Positions 24,277 to 35,531 of a stretch of 64,000 bases of DNA are shown piece by piece. The notes beneath the pieces were generated by a model. It did not search any database. It was given only the letters and a program-made list of their open reading frames with translations, and had not been told where the DNA came from. The number at the start of each line of letters is the position of its first letter. Positions within the stretch are counted from its first letter, which is position 1. The translations under genes and the position numbers were made by a program. The stretch comes from Cercophora sp. LCS_1 (Eukaryota > Ascomycota > Sordariomycetes > Sordariales > Lasiosphaeriaceae), in contig JAPZLL010000017.1 of the NCBI GenBank assembly GCA_036250225.1, positions 248,001 through 312,000 on the forward strand, written 5' to 3'.

Positions 24277-25050
24277 ATGGCCGGGTTTGGGAGGGGCGCA
24301 AGGGTTCTGGGCAGTTGTGCTCGGTGTCTCGTCACCAACCACGCTGCAGCGGTGTCTGGCGGGAATCTCGTGGCTTGGAGGCAACAAGTTCGCCAGGCAA
24401 CTTTGGGAGCCAAGACACCGGGCAAAAAGGCTGCAACGGCTAGCATAGCGGCCGCGAGAGCGACGAGGACGAAGACCGCCGCGGTGGCTGCTGATGCTGC
24501 GTCCCCGAAGATCACGGTGACGCCCCAAAAACACACTCGAGCACGAGCTACTTCTACGAAACCCAAGGCTGTCGCAAAGAAGAAGGTCGGGGTCGACCCA
24601 AAGATCATCGCCGATTTTGCGTCCCGGGTAAGGGCTGACCAGGCCACTACTGCCGCTGAACCACCCGCAACGCCACTGTTCAAGATGAGCCGTATTCCCG
24701 GATCGCTCCTCGCGGAGGATCTCGACCCGAACAAACCAAGGGGCAAGGTGGATGTCAACAGCCCGGAGTTCAAGCGTGCGTCGAGACGGTGGCTGGGGTT
24801 GATGGTGGGAATACCGTTTCTGGTGATATCATCGTGGCTTCTGTGGAAGAGGCGTGAGTGTCCCCTCCGCTGCCACACCGCGTCGCTCTTTTGCTAATAT
24901 TCCTTCTCAGTGGTGCTCAAGATTCAGCCCCCGGGTGAGGAGGCCGAGAAACCGTCGATCAACATCCCGACTGTGATGTGGAAAGATATGAAGTTCATTC
25001 CCGATGCCAAGGAACCCGAGACCAAGGGCTCGGCCGAAAAAGGAGCATAG
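24277..25050 (+). CDS. Predicted mitochondrial single-pass membrane protein
   Basis: Exons 24277-24853 and 24911-25050 (57-nt intron, GTGAGT...TTCTCAG) encode 238 residues. The ATG at 24277 has a good context (ATCATGGCC) and starts an Arg-rich, acid-poor leader (GFGRGARVLGSCARCLV) typical of a mitochondrial presequence; an upstream in-frame ATG at 24241 is less likely. An Ala/Lys/Thr-rich linker leads to KMSRIPGSLLAEDLDPNKPRG and FKRASRRWLGLMV, then one transmembrane helix (GIPFLVISSWLLW) and a short polar C-terminus (PTVMWKDMKFIPD). The layout resembles inner-membrane assembly factors, but I do not recognise the protein, so no function is assigned. Confidence 0.72.
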
Positions 25051-27315
25051 ATAAATCCCGCTCGATGAATCGCAACACAAATCTCTGCTTCTACTTGCTT
25101 CACCTTACCCCGCGCTTTCGTTGTGACAGAAAACCGCATGTTGAGAATCGGTAACGCCGAGCGGTAGGGTACTTGGCGTCGACACTGGTCTGCTAGCAGC
25201 TGCTGGTCGACCGATCGGGCTCGCTATGGTGGCAACGTTGTCCAGCGGCGCTCGCCTCTATGCCAGCCCGGGTGCCCACCTCCCTCCAGCGCTCTGTGCT
25301 CATTGCTGGGGAACCCGAGGCCCCTCCGGACCCGGCAAACAGGTGTGGTCCGTCGTGCTCACCATTGGCTCCATTGGGAAAGTGCTGGCTGGGTACGAGG
25401 TCCATCGGATGCCACTATTTGTGTCGGGAGCTGGTCCTGTGGAGTCTAGACAGCTCCATCCAACCCCGCTAAATGTGTCTGGGATTGGGACGGCGCTGTT
25501 GGCTAGCGCTAGGGTGGCTGACTAGCTCCTAGGTTCCATTTGTGTTTTCGCTTGGACTTGACGTCGTGAGGGTTGTTGCTCTTTTCGGGTGACAGCTTCT
25601 TGTCAGCGTCATCAGGGTCTCAGTTTGCGCCGGGGGACCTGACGAAGAAAAACGAACCATGTTGTTGGACGAACCGTTCGCCCGATGCTGATGGGCCGAT
25701 TGCAACCGCAGGGCGCGGGAACACAACTGAGTGCCGACTGCCGAGCATCCAGTAATTCGCCTCTGGCAAATTTGGCCTGACCGAGCCCCTTGCCAAGGCC
25801 ACCACCTCACACCCCTGGCACTCTCGCGTTTGCGCCCAGTCCACTCCCTTGTCGGCCTCGATGCGGGGTAAGCATGGCTGTCGCAAGCGTTCCCCACATG
25901 GATGAGGCCGGTGGAGGTCGGGCGACGATGGCGGCTGATGGTGGTGTGGATGGGGAAGAATGCGCCGACCACTCAGCACTCTTGCCGACAGCACAACACG
26001 CTGCAAACGTTAACGCCGCCCGGTTCTATGCGGGGATCGCACGCATGGCAAATGCGACTCTGCGGTCGGATGGCTGCTGGCCTGCGGGCGCCCACCACTC
26101 GCTGCTTGCTAAGGCCTTAGTGAGGCTCTCAGCAAGCCGAGGGCCGCGGTCGAACCGCCGTCTTGGCTGCGCGCGCTGCTTTATCGACAATTCGACTCGA
26201 CAGCTGTTCCCTTCCCACAATGCGAAGGACCAAGCCATGCTCACAACGGCGATCGGCGAGCGTCGCTGGGATGCCTAGTGCACACGGCTGCGAGTGCTTC
26301 TCATTTTAGAAGTTTCATCCACCAGTCCCGTTCGCGCCCCAGCATGCTGGATCCTGGGGGCGTCTAGCGCCTCCCTGCCTCCATAGCGAGCGAGCGAGGA
26401 GAAGTGGCGGCGGGGTGTAGGCCCATGAAAAATACCCATGGTGGTGGGGTCGTCGCATTGGCACCGTCACCTGGACTCGACCTCTTGCATGGCATTGGCG
26501 AATGGGCGTGCCACACAGCGTCTCCACGCCCTGGGATGCGCTCACTAGCCACCGTCCAGATATCTGCCGTGTCAGAGAGCTATCCCCGAACACCGAGGCA
26601 CTCGTCGCACTTGCAGACGCTGCCGTCACACCTCGCATCGTCGGCCGAAGCGCGAGGTGGCATTCGTCAGGAAGATCCTCGGATGAACTCAATGGCCAGA
26701 CCCCCCGTCCCGACAGGGGCCACCGGGAAATGTGGATTCTCCGCAGTGAGCACTCCATCAAGACCTCTCACGACTCCTCCAGGTTCCTCAGCAGCTCCTC
26801 CTACCCCGTGTTCCCCAGATCCACCCCCGGACGCAAACAGCGTGGAGCAGCCCCTTGCTCTGTCAGGAACCTCCGCTGCTGGATCATGACTATCTGGCAG
26901 CGTCTATTGGCAATTGGGGCGTCTAGTGGCCATCCACACCATCCACACCATCCACACCATCCACTCGGACTCCAGAGGCTCCGCCAGGACTGCCGCGGTC
27001 CCAATCCGGTGGATCGCCCTTAGCTTCGCCGGGGAGATTTGCCCCGGTCATCGGTGCGGAGGCCTTGCAACGCCCTGGCATCCTGCGAAACGGCTCTTTT
27101 CACCGGAACTGACCGACAGGGCTCCTCAGATTTAATGAGAGGTCGATCCCCCATGCGCGTAGTCGTCATTTGGGACGGCTCCCAACCGACTCTGTTCGCC
27201 CTTTGTGCCATTGACCCTTGCCACCGAAGTGTCTAGAGACTCCCCGACGGTTTCGGCGCCAGAGAAGTCTTCGGTGACACGCACCCTCATCACCATCACC
27301 ACATAATCAGGCGCA
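25051..27315. other. Intergenic region, no supported gene
   Basis: Many overlapping ORFs of up to about 170 codons occur on both strands in GC-rich sequence, without domain signatures or coherent splicing. A short minisatellite (26932-26963) is included. The right end is the promoter of the Zn2Cys6 regulator. Confidence 0.45.
26932..26963. repeat. Short 9-nt minisatellite (ATCCACACC)n
   Basis: Three consecutive perfect copies of ATCCACACC plus a partial copy are visible. Confidence 0.8.
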
Positions 27316-30273
27316 ATGGGAACACCGACTGTCCGCAGGAAGCACAGGGACTCGTCCTCGGACGAGAGCGTCCGTGACTACGGGTCACCATCACCAGACA
27401 CACAACGCCCCTCGGGCAAGCAGCAGATCCGGCATCGGGCTTCAGTTGCGTGTGCATCGTGTCGCGAGAGGAGGATACGCTGTGTTGTTCCCCCAGGGCA
27501 GACAGAGTGCACCCAGTGCAGCAGGACTGGGACGGAGTGCATCATCAAGAATGACGACGAGAGGAGACGGTGCGTTTTGCCACTGACTATCAATGGCGAT
27601 ACTCTCTGACACGCTGCAGACCAATCTCCAAAGCATACATGTCGTCGCTTTCCAATCGAATCGCGCTGCTGGAAGACATGCTGAAGGAGAAGGGTGTTGC
27701 TCCCCCACCTGCTGTCCACCCACCAAAGACGCGGCAAGAAGCTCTGAAGCAGCAAGAAGAGCAGCAACAAACCCAAACCAGCAGCAGCGAGGAGCCACCC
27801 AGTCTCCGACATGATTCCGCGGAGCGGCACCCACCCACGCCGCCTTCATCTGTTGAGGAGGACCACGAGTCAAACAAGAGGAAACGAGAAGACAGCGTGG
27901 CTTCGCTCGGCCACGCTCCATCACAACTTTGCATGATTGAACCTTCTCTGCTAGACTTTGAGCCAAAGCATGATGCAAATGTCCGACGTCTGCTCTGCCC
28001 CAGGGGCCGCCTCACCTTTGATCAATCTGCGGGGCGACAGCGATTCTTCGGGCCAACTGCCAACATCCACGTTTACGCCGAGACGTCAAGTCAGTTTGAT
28101 TCCCGGGATCCTCCAGAGCAAACGCGCCGAGCTGACCGGGTGATCCGGAACATGGGCTCATCGACTCACGACTATCTCATGAGGTGTTTCTGGGATCACT
28201 TCAATGCGTCCCACCAGATTGTCGACCAGGCCACCTTTGAGGCCGACCGGGTATCTCAAGACCCAAAGTTTTACTCGGCCTTCCTTCACATCACCATGTT
28301 GGCCGCCGGCTTCCGGTTCGCCGACAAGACGCGCGAGGATGTTAAGAGACTCTCGTTGGGCAGTTGGGAAAGCAGTCTCCACCGTGAGGCAAAGTCCATG
28401 CTGGACATCGAGCTGGAGCGTCCCGGCGAGATCCCGAGTGTGCAGGCTCTGCTTATCCTGGCCGATTTGGAATGTGGTGTTGGCCGGGACACGCAGGGCT
28501 GGATGTACTCTGGTGAGTCTTCTCCCCCCCTCCCCCTTTTTTTTTTTTTGGCAATCGTGATGCTAACAGCTCGAAGGGATGGCAAACCGGCTGGCAAGCG
28601 ATGTCGGTCTTCATGTCAACCACGGGGATGCCATCTCCGAAACGGAGAAGAGAGTCAGGCGACAGACCATGGCGGCCTGTGTCATGCTTGATAGACAGCT
28701 GGCCATGTTCCTTGGTCGCCCATCCGGCATCAAGATTCAGGACATTGGCATTGACTTGACACCCAAAGAGTTCTCGTCTGTCTCGATGAGCAACTCCATG
28801 TTTGGGCTTCCTGACTTCAACAGCAAGCCTACCAACCTTGACGACGCGGCAGTCCATCATCAGCTCATGGAGCTTATGGGTTTGGCCAGCAACATCACCG
28901 ACTCGTTCAATCTCAGCCTCAATCCCGCTGACCCCTCGGGAATCCACGGCGCTGAAGGAGCCCGCTATCTGACGTCCATTGCCATTGACCGGCAGCTCCA
29001 AAACTGGTACCGGTGCCTGCCAGCTCATCTGGCGTGGAACCCCAATAACGTCAAGAACGCCCCGCTCAGCTTCTTCCTCCTTCACCAGCAGTTCCACATA
29101 TGCATGATCCTCGTGCATCGTCCATGGGCCAGGTACGGCCCCTCAGCGGATCTCACGTCGACGGCTTTCTCCACCTCCGCCCCCTTCCCCTATGCTACCT
29201 CAACAACCACCCCCAGCCTCCCGGAAGACATTGACTCTAAAACCGCCCTCGCGCGCAGCAACTGCACCCAACACGCCATCCGCATCGCCCGCATCTTCTG
29301 GCAACACCGTCAACGGTATGACGGCAAGAAAACGCCTCTCCTCGCCATCCAACACGCCGGTGTCGCCGCCCTCGCTCTCATGGGAGCTCTGGCACACCAA
29401 TCCAAGGATCTGGATCACCAATCCAACCTCCGCTACCTGCAGGTCTTGTCATCGGCCATCTACGACATGAGCCAGACGTACCATCCCGCCGCGAGGATGT
29501 ATCACCTCCTTAAGAGCATGCTGGTCGACATCAGGAAGGAGATGGTGGCGTCCAGGGCGAATATGGAAACGGATTTTATGCTCAGGCACTTTAGGCAGCA
29601 TAGCGTCAGCTATGTTCCGGGGGCATATGGGCCGTACACAGCGTCGGCGCCGACGGGCTTGCCGGTGATCCAGGAGGAGACAGCCGTCAAGCGAAGGAGA
29701 TTGAGTGAGCGCAGGCCAAGTGAGCTCGAGTTGAACAGCCAGAGCCTGTTTGGCGGGTTCAGATACCCCAGCCCCCCCGGGACAGGTGCCAAGGAGAAGG
29801 AAGTAGCCATCGCGGAGGAGGACGAGCAGGAGCAAGAACAAGAGTTCAACTTTGATTTTGGATTCTTGGAGGGATTGACTGAGGCTGTCGCGGCCGAGAT
29901 TGTTCCCGAACCTGAATCTGCGCAGCAGCAGCAGCAGCAGCAGCCGCAGCAGCAAGAAGCTCAACCCGAGAAGGCGGAGGACGTGGTAGTTGTTGGACAG
30001 ACAGAAAAGGAGAAGAAGGGTGACGAGGTGGAAATGACACTCGAGGAGTGGCTTTCTGAGCCGAGGGTCATGACACCCGTGGCGCTACAGCAGGGCGAGG
30101 CGGAGAAGAAGGACCAGCGGCAGGAGATTCCCCAGCCTATGCCGCAGGATATGGGGTGGGTTGAGGGTGAGGGCGATTGTGGACTTGGCGAGCTTGTCAA
30201 GAGCGTCGAGGCCGAGACCAAGAGGGAGAAGTCACCCGTGAGGAATCTGGACTTGGACTTTTTGAGTTTGTAG
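27316..30273 (+). CDS. Zn2Cys6 fungal-specific transcription factor
   Basis: Nuclear DNA-binding regulator. Exons 27316-27569, 27620-28512 and 28577-30273 (introns 50 and 64 nt) encode 947 residues. The zinc cluster starts at about residue 47: CASCRERRIRC, then CTQCSRTGTEC, six Cys in Gal4-type spacing although the loop is one of the longer forms. The splice at 27569/27620 restores ERRRPISKAY, leading into a short coiled coil (SLSNRIALLEDMLKEKG). The fungal transcription factor domain spans about residues 290-620 (DYLMRCFWDHFNASHQIVD, LLILADLECG, MANRLASDVGLHVN joined by splicing). The C-terminus has a polyQ tract (about 29922-29960) and acidic stretches suited to activation. The nearest recognisable style is the nit-4/xylanolytic-regulator superfamily; the target is unknown. 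Neighbouring acyltransferase, MFS and P450 genes are possible targets. Confidence 0.88.
29922..29960. repeat. CAG-rich (polyQ-coding) microsatellite
   Basis: A (CAG)n run with one CCG interruption encodes consecutive Gln residues in the C-terminal part of the Zn2Cys6 regulator. Confidence 0.8.
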
Positions 30274-31247
30274 GGGGTTGGTTTAATGCGCAGGATTATG
30301 GTCCAATAGGGGTTCCATTGGAAAAGGGGTGATGAGGGATGAGACCACGAACAGTCGGCGCGGAACAGGATGCACGGGACTGTATATAGGACTGGTTGGC
30401 GGGTTGGATACATTGATGTACATGATAGATTCCATGTTTAAAGTCTCTATAGAGTTTTGCCCAGCTGCTTTCCCCTTGCTCAGTTTGGTGATTCTCCATC
30501 TGCTTCAACGAGATGCATTCACTGAAAGAGCAACCATGATCGGCCTGAAGTTCCCAGGTGCACCTCGTCGGCAATGACAAGATGCAAAGCGGCCGCTACG
30601 TTACAAGGACTTGCCTGCACGGGGAACCGCACGGGTTACCGTCACATCGACCTGGATCCAGCTTCTAGATCCGTCCAGGCCAAGAAATATGCATCGGCAT
30701 CTGGCGAATCAAGTGGTTCCTTGATGCAAAGCAAGCATCAGCCGCACTCGATCCCTGATCACTGTTACAACGATCTCCCTTCATCGCGGAGGGTGGAGCT
30801 GTCTCAGTTGCATTTCATGCTGTGGCCGTGGCGAAACCGTCTATCGAAGATAACGAGTTCTGATGGACTTTGGCTTTGGGGTGAGTTATGCCTGTTGGAT
30901 ATGAATTCGGCCGACCCATTAGGTTCCTCCCCGTGGTCTACTACTCCAGAGTCCAGTGATGAAATCTTTGCCGAACTCTTTGGAGATGTTCCCTCGCTCT
31001 GGATGGCATCCACATCGGCGGCGGTGAGGCCAACAAGGTTTCTCGAGGGGTCTATATTCGCGAGTAAGTATAAGGCTAATTAGTGGATGACCCTCACTTC
31101 AGGTGAGGACAAACTGACCTGTCGGCAACACTTGCCGCTCCTCAAGGACACAGGCAATCCTTAGGCCCCACCCCAGAACTCCAGTCATGTTGTCGTCGAC
31201 CCGTTTCAAGGTCCTCAAGCCGACGCTGAGTGTATTCAGGAGCAGGC
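30274..31247. other. Intergenic region
   Basis: Contains the 3' flank of the regulator and the 3' flank of the minus-strand acyltransferase. A 169-codon plus ORF (30574-31083) has no domain or good start context and is not accepted. Confidence 0.45.
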
Positions 31248-32717
31248 TCACACGGCGCCCAATTTGCCCATTTCTCGGTGCAGCGCCTTCTCGATCGCAT
31301 CCCATGCCACATGCGGCAGCCGCCCATGTATCCTCCACCCGCCGTCCTCATCGTCAATAACCCTCGTCACGATCGGGTCCGACGTCAACTGCAACGCCGC
31401 TCGCACCTCCAGCCCCGGCCCGAAATCCGGCGTCGTCAATCCCAAATTCACATAGGACGAAAGCAAACACCGCCGGCTAAACGGCGTCGTCCCCGGCACC
31501 GCCAACTGCCCCGTCCTCGCACGATGGCCCAGAAATTTCATAAACGCCAGGACGTGCTCGGGCTCCATCGCCTTTTTCACAGCCCGTTTACTCTCGACCG
31601 CCAGCGACGCCAGCGACGCCTCAGCTAATAGCGTCTCCGAATACCGCGGCGGCATGGCCGCAAGCCCGAGGACATTTCCCGTTGCGTCGGCAGGAATCAA
31701 CTCGTGCCGGCCCCGCAGGTTGACGGCGCGCGTGAGCGTTGTCTCGGTACCGGGTGCGTACACGCCCCATGCCGTTTTGTAGAACCAGGCCGCGACAATG
31801 TCGTTTCGGGAAACGTGAACCTGCTGGTCCTCCCCACCTGCTCCCTGTAGCTCGGATCGGACGCTCGACACCCAATTCTGCACAATGGCAGCGGGGATGT
31901 ATGCCGTTCCGATGGTGGCGGGGTATCCAAAGGTCTGCTTGTCAAAGAGTTTGGCGCGGGCGACGAGGCATAGCATTTTCAGGGGGGAAAGTCTAGTCCA
32001 GCCGGGAAAGGTTGCGTCGTTGGCGGTTATCTCGAGGGCGGCTGAGAGATGGGCGAGGGTTGGCCTTGTTCTTGCCGTCGTTGATGGCGTCTTGTCTGTG
32101 ACGGACAGCTTTTTGAGTTGCGTCTCCCAAGAGGCGATTACTTGTCTCAGCGTGGTGGCGTCCATGACGACGTGGCGCCAGGCGAGACATAGTAAGGACA
32201 GGTCTCGCGCCCGGACGAGGTGCAGGTGCAAAAGGGGCTTTCCCTGCCGGGCTGCTTCGTCGGCGGTGACGAGGAAGGGGGCTAGCGGCGCGAGGCAGGG
32301 GAGACGTCCCGTGTTGCATCTGGTTACGACGGGGACTGGATGGCCGGAAGGGACGTACACTGGGACGAGAGCTCGGAGATCGCTTTCCGTGTCCTCGAAG
32401 ATGGTTACGGCGAATGGGGATGGGGCTGGTACAGGTTCCTCCGAAGAGGATGGTGGTGGGTAGTGGATGGAGTACCGTGGGTTTTGCTTGTCGTGGAGGA
32501 TCAGACGGCCGCCGAGCCAGGGGGCGTCGGAGGATATGGCTCGTCGCAGCGCGGACGCCAGGTGGTCGATGTCGAGGTCACCTTGGACGGCCCAGGCCAA
32601 GATGGGGTTGGTGGCTTGGAAGAGCTGGCCGTCGGTTAGTCATGGTGATGCGGCAAGAGAGCACATACCTACCCAGTCGCAGTCCCATTGGGTCAGAGGG
32701 TGGATGGCTTCCCCCAT
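31248..32717 (-). CDS. HXXXD-type acyltransferase (BAHD / trichothecene 3-O-acetyltransferase-like)
   Basis: Predicted to transfer an acyl group from acyl-CoA to a hydroxyl or amine of a small molecule. Exons 32717-32673 and 32624-31248 (48-nt intron, GTAGGT...GGCCAG with GACTAAC branch site) encode 473 residues. The first exon supplies MGEAIHPLTQWDCDW, matching the short N-terminal motif of the family. The catalytic HVVMD (HXXXD) sits in LAWRHVVMDATTL, and PDFGPG near the C-terminus stands in for the DFGWG structural motif. No targeting signal. It lies 0.5 kb from an MFS transporter transcribed in the same direction, and a P450 follows, so a tailoring role in a secondary metabolite pathway is a reasonable inference. 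Confidence 0.84.
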
Positions 32718-33213
32718 CGTGTAATTAGTGGCTGATTTGTTTATCGGATCAATGGGAAGGAAGGTGATAGATAGTGAATAGAATGCCACTCGGGATAGTC
32801 GAAACAGAGAAAAGAACACCTCACCAAGATCATAGTTATAAATATCTAGTAAGAGAATACCTCTCTCCCAACGCGCCAGGAAAAGAAGGCCCGCCTGCCA
32901 AGCTGCTACGAGCATGCCCAAACAGGCATGTCGTACAAAGTAAGGCGCCCCTCAGCGCTAGTCTATAATTACTTATCAACTAACAACTAAGACAGGGTAA
33001 CCTACCAGGAACCTCACCTCAGTCACCCAGAGGTACGCCAAGCAATGGAATGAGTAATGTTATTCAGCGGCCCCCAATACCAGGTGCGGAACGGCACGGC
33101 ACGGCGCGGCGGCGATGGGGTCCAATTGTCAAACAGTCTGACATGCTTATCCCTACGCCACAGCCCTCCACTAGGTAGGTACCTAGGCAGCTTAATCTCA
33201 AGCACGCTACTAA
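32718..33213. other. AT-richer intergenic region between acyltransferase and MFS genes
   Basis: Promoter of the minus-strand acyltransferase and 3' flank of the minus-strand transporter. It includes the motif TAGGTAGGTACCTAGG at about 33173-33187. Confidence 0.5.
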
Positions 33214-35032
33214 CTACTTACGGTACTGCGTAAATTCAGTATCCTCCGAATCAAACAAGGTCGTCTCAAACCGGCTCTTCCTCCGAATCCTCGGCCCGTA
33301 CCGGAACAAGATCCACGGAATGGGGAGCATAGCCACCGAAATGCCCGCCAGCACCGTAGTCGCCCATCCGATGCCAAGGTTGTTGAACACTATCCCGAGT
33401 TGTTGTTAGCAACATTGCACTTACTCTCACAAAACAATGGGAGTTATCTCTCTCTGGGATAGGTAGATATGGGACACCTACTAGCCGGCGCGGCAATCGG
33501 CAACCCCGCCGCCAACAAATACCTCAAGAATCCATTCGCCGCCAGCGCCGACGCCGCTGTGGCCTGCGCATACGTATCCACCATGTACATGGCCGAGGAC
33601 AAGAAGATGAGAATAATCCCGAACCCTACTGGCACGCCCCCTAGCACGGGTACGACCCAGCTGACGCGAGTCTGGGCGCCCCATCCGAACATGAGCAAGC
33701 CGATGGGAATGCCGAATCCGCCGGCCATGGCGCCGTAGAGTCGGTGCTCGGGGGGTATGAGGCCTCGGCTGCCTTTTGCTAGGGACTCGAGGACGCGAGG
33801 GCGGTAGATGGTCCTGTCTAGGATTACGTGGAGGACGGAGCCGAGGACGCAGCCGAGGCAAATGGATAGGAATGTCAGGCCAGTATGGTGAGGGGCGAAG
33901 GAGTACTGCCGTGCAAAGGTGGAGGGATACGCAGCGAACAAGATGAAGAGGAGGGAAACGGTGAAGGCGCTGTAGAGGCTGAAGAAGAATACGATGGGTT
34001 CGCTCGTGAGCATGCGGAGGGGGCGTATCAGTGTGACCATGAGGAGAAGCCCGAGTCGGGCAGAGAGCGGCGGTCCCGGGGTGGGAGTGGGAGTGGTGGT
34101 GACTCGAGCTGTTGGAGATTTCGCTGCCTCCTTCAGCCGTTGCACGAGGATGGTCTTTTTGTATGTTTCGCTCTGGGTGAGGAGACCGAAGAAGGTCACC
34201 CCGGCGAACATCAGGACGACCCATTGCGTCCAGCGCCAGTCGATATTTTCACTTTCGGCTAAGAAACCGCCAATGACGGGGCCTGTCTCATGGAATTATC
34301 AGTTGGAAAGGTTCTCGCTCATCTAAAAGAAGGATATAAAGGACACGGAACGAACCCAAACTAGGCCCCATAGCCGTACTCAACGCCATCAACGCTGCTG
34401 ACGGCGCCCTCTCCAACGGCGTCCAGATATCAGCATTAGTCCCACTGATGACGCTCAAAACAGACCCGCCAAAGAAGCCGGCAAAGAAGCGACAAACAAC
34501 AAGCGATGCAAAGGTACGAGAGAGTCCCGCTCCCGCGATGAACAGGGAGAAAAGCACAAGGCACACCCAGTACACGGCGCGTCGTCCGAGGGTCTCGCTG
34601 ACGGGTGCCGCCAGAACAGGGCCGAAGGCGAGGCCGAGCACGTAGATGGAGAGACCAAGCAGGGCGACTATTGAGGACGTGCTGAACGAGGTAGTTATGT
34701 CGGGGATACCCGCGACGTAGAGGGAGGAGGCAATGGTTCTGAGCCTCCGTCAGATGACTGGACGCATTGGTTCGTTCGGGAAAGGGGAAACTTAGGTACA
34801 CTGAAAGGCAGAAGAAGGAGGGTACCGCGACATGCAGACTCTTCTTTGCCAAAGACCAGTTCTGAGGGTTTCCGGGGTCATCATCGCCGGTCCAGTCGAG
34901 TCCCACCGGGGCGGTCGATGCCACTGCTGTTGAGTTGACAGTCACAGGAGCACCATTCCCCGCTTCGACCTCCTTCGAGCCCAGAGATGCCTCTGCGTGG
35001 CTCACCGTTGTGGCGTTGGAAGAAGGCGCCAT
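33214..35032 (-). CDS. MFS transporter, DHA1 multidrug/polyamine type
   Basis: Plasma-membrane proton antiporter of the major facilitator superfamily. Exons 35032-34800, 34738-34356, 34282-33482 and 33389-33214 (introns 61, 73 and 92 nt) encode 530 residues. The start at 35032 begins MAPSSNATTVS; it is followed by DPGNPQNWS, the N-terminal hallmark of fungal DHA1 drug and polyamine transporters. VLGLAFGPVLAAPVSETLGRR carries the loop 2-3 signature region, and GPSLGPVIGGF (restored by the second splice) is motif C. The last splice restores MFNNLGIGWATTVL for TM11-12. The tail RIRRKSRFETTLFDSEDTEF is polar. Its substrate is unknown; its location between the acyltransferase and the P450 suggests export of a product of this small cluster. 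Confidence 0.88.
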
Positions 35033-35531
35033 GGTTTGCGGGTTGAGAGACGGGAGTCTCTGGCCTGTGGGATAGAGGGATTGTAGGCCGGAAAAAGGGC
35101 AGCTAACACCACTCTTTCCGGTTGCGTGAAGGATTGCTTCAAAACGGATCATGAATTCGTAGCGTGGCACCATGTCGTGCAACCAAACAAGCTGTCAGCC
35201 TCGCTTACAAAGATGTCAGCTTACATTATCTGGTGTGGGTGGATGACCTAAAGGTGACAGCGGGCCGGGACGGGAGCGCGGTCATGGTCGTATTGATTCC
35301 TAAATAGGACTTGCAACCCCTACAACCGACCTCCAATGGCAGGAAGGAGACCCCGTGGCCGAGGAGGGTGGGGGCAAAGACGACATGCCTCGATGGGTGC
35401 GTCAAATATGTGTGTACCTACCTAGGTACCTTACCATGATACCACAATTAGTTCAAGTCGCCTTCAGTATGATACCTACCTTGGCTGTTGATTCCTGAGG
35501 AATGTGCCCATCATGTATTCGATCAACAGTG
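35033..35531. promoter_or_regulatory. Divergent intergenic promoter between MFS and P450 genes
   Basis: The minus-strand MFS gene and the plus-strand P450 gene start on opposite sides of this 0.5-kb stretch, so it probably holds both promoters. It includes a palindromic TACCTAGGTA core at about 35419-35428. No CGG-triplet pair was clear enough to assign to the Zn2Cys6 regulator. Confidence 0.45.
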
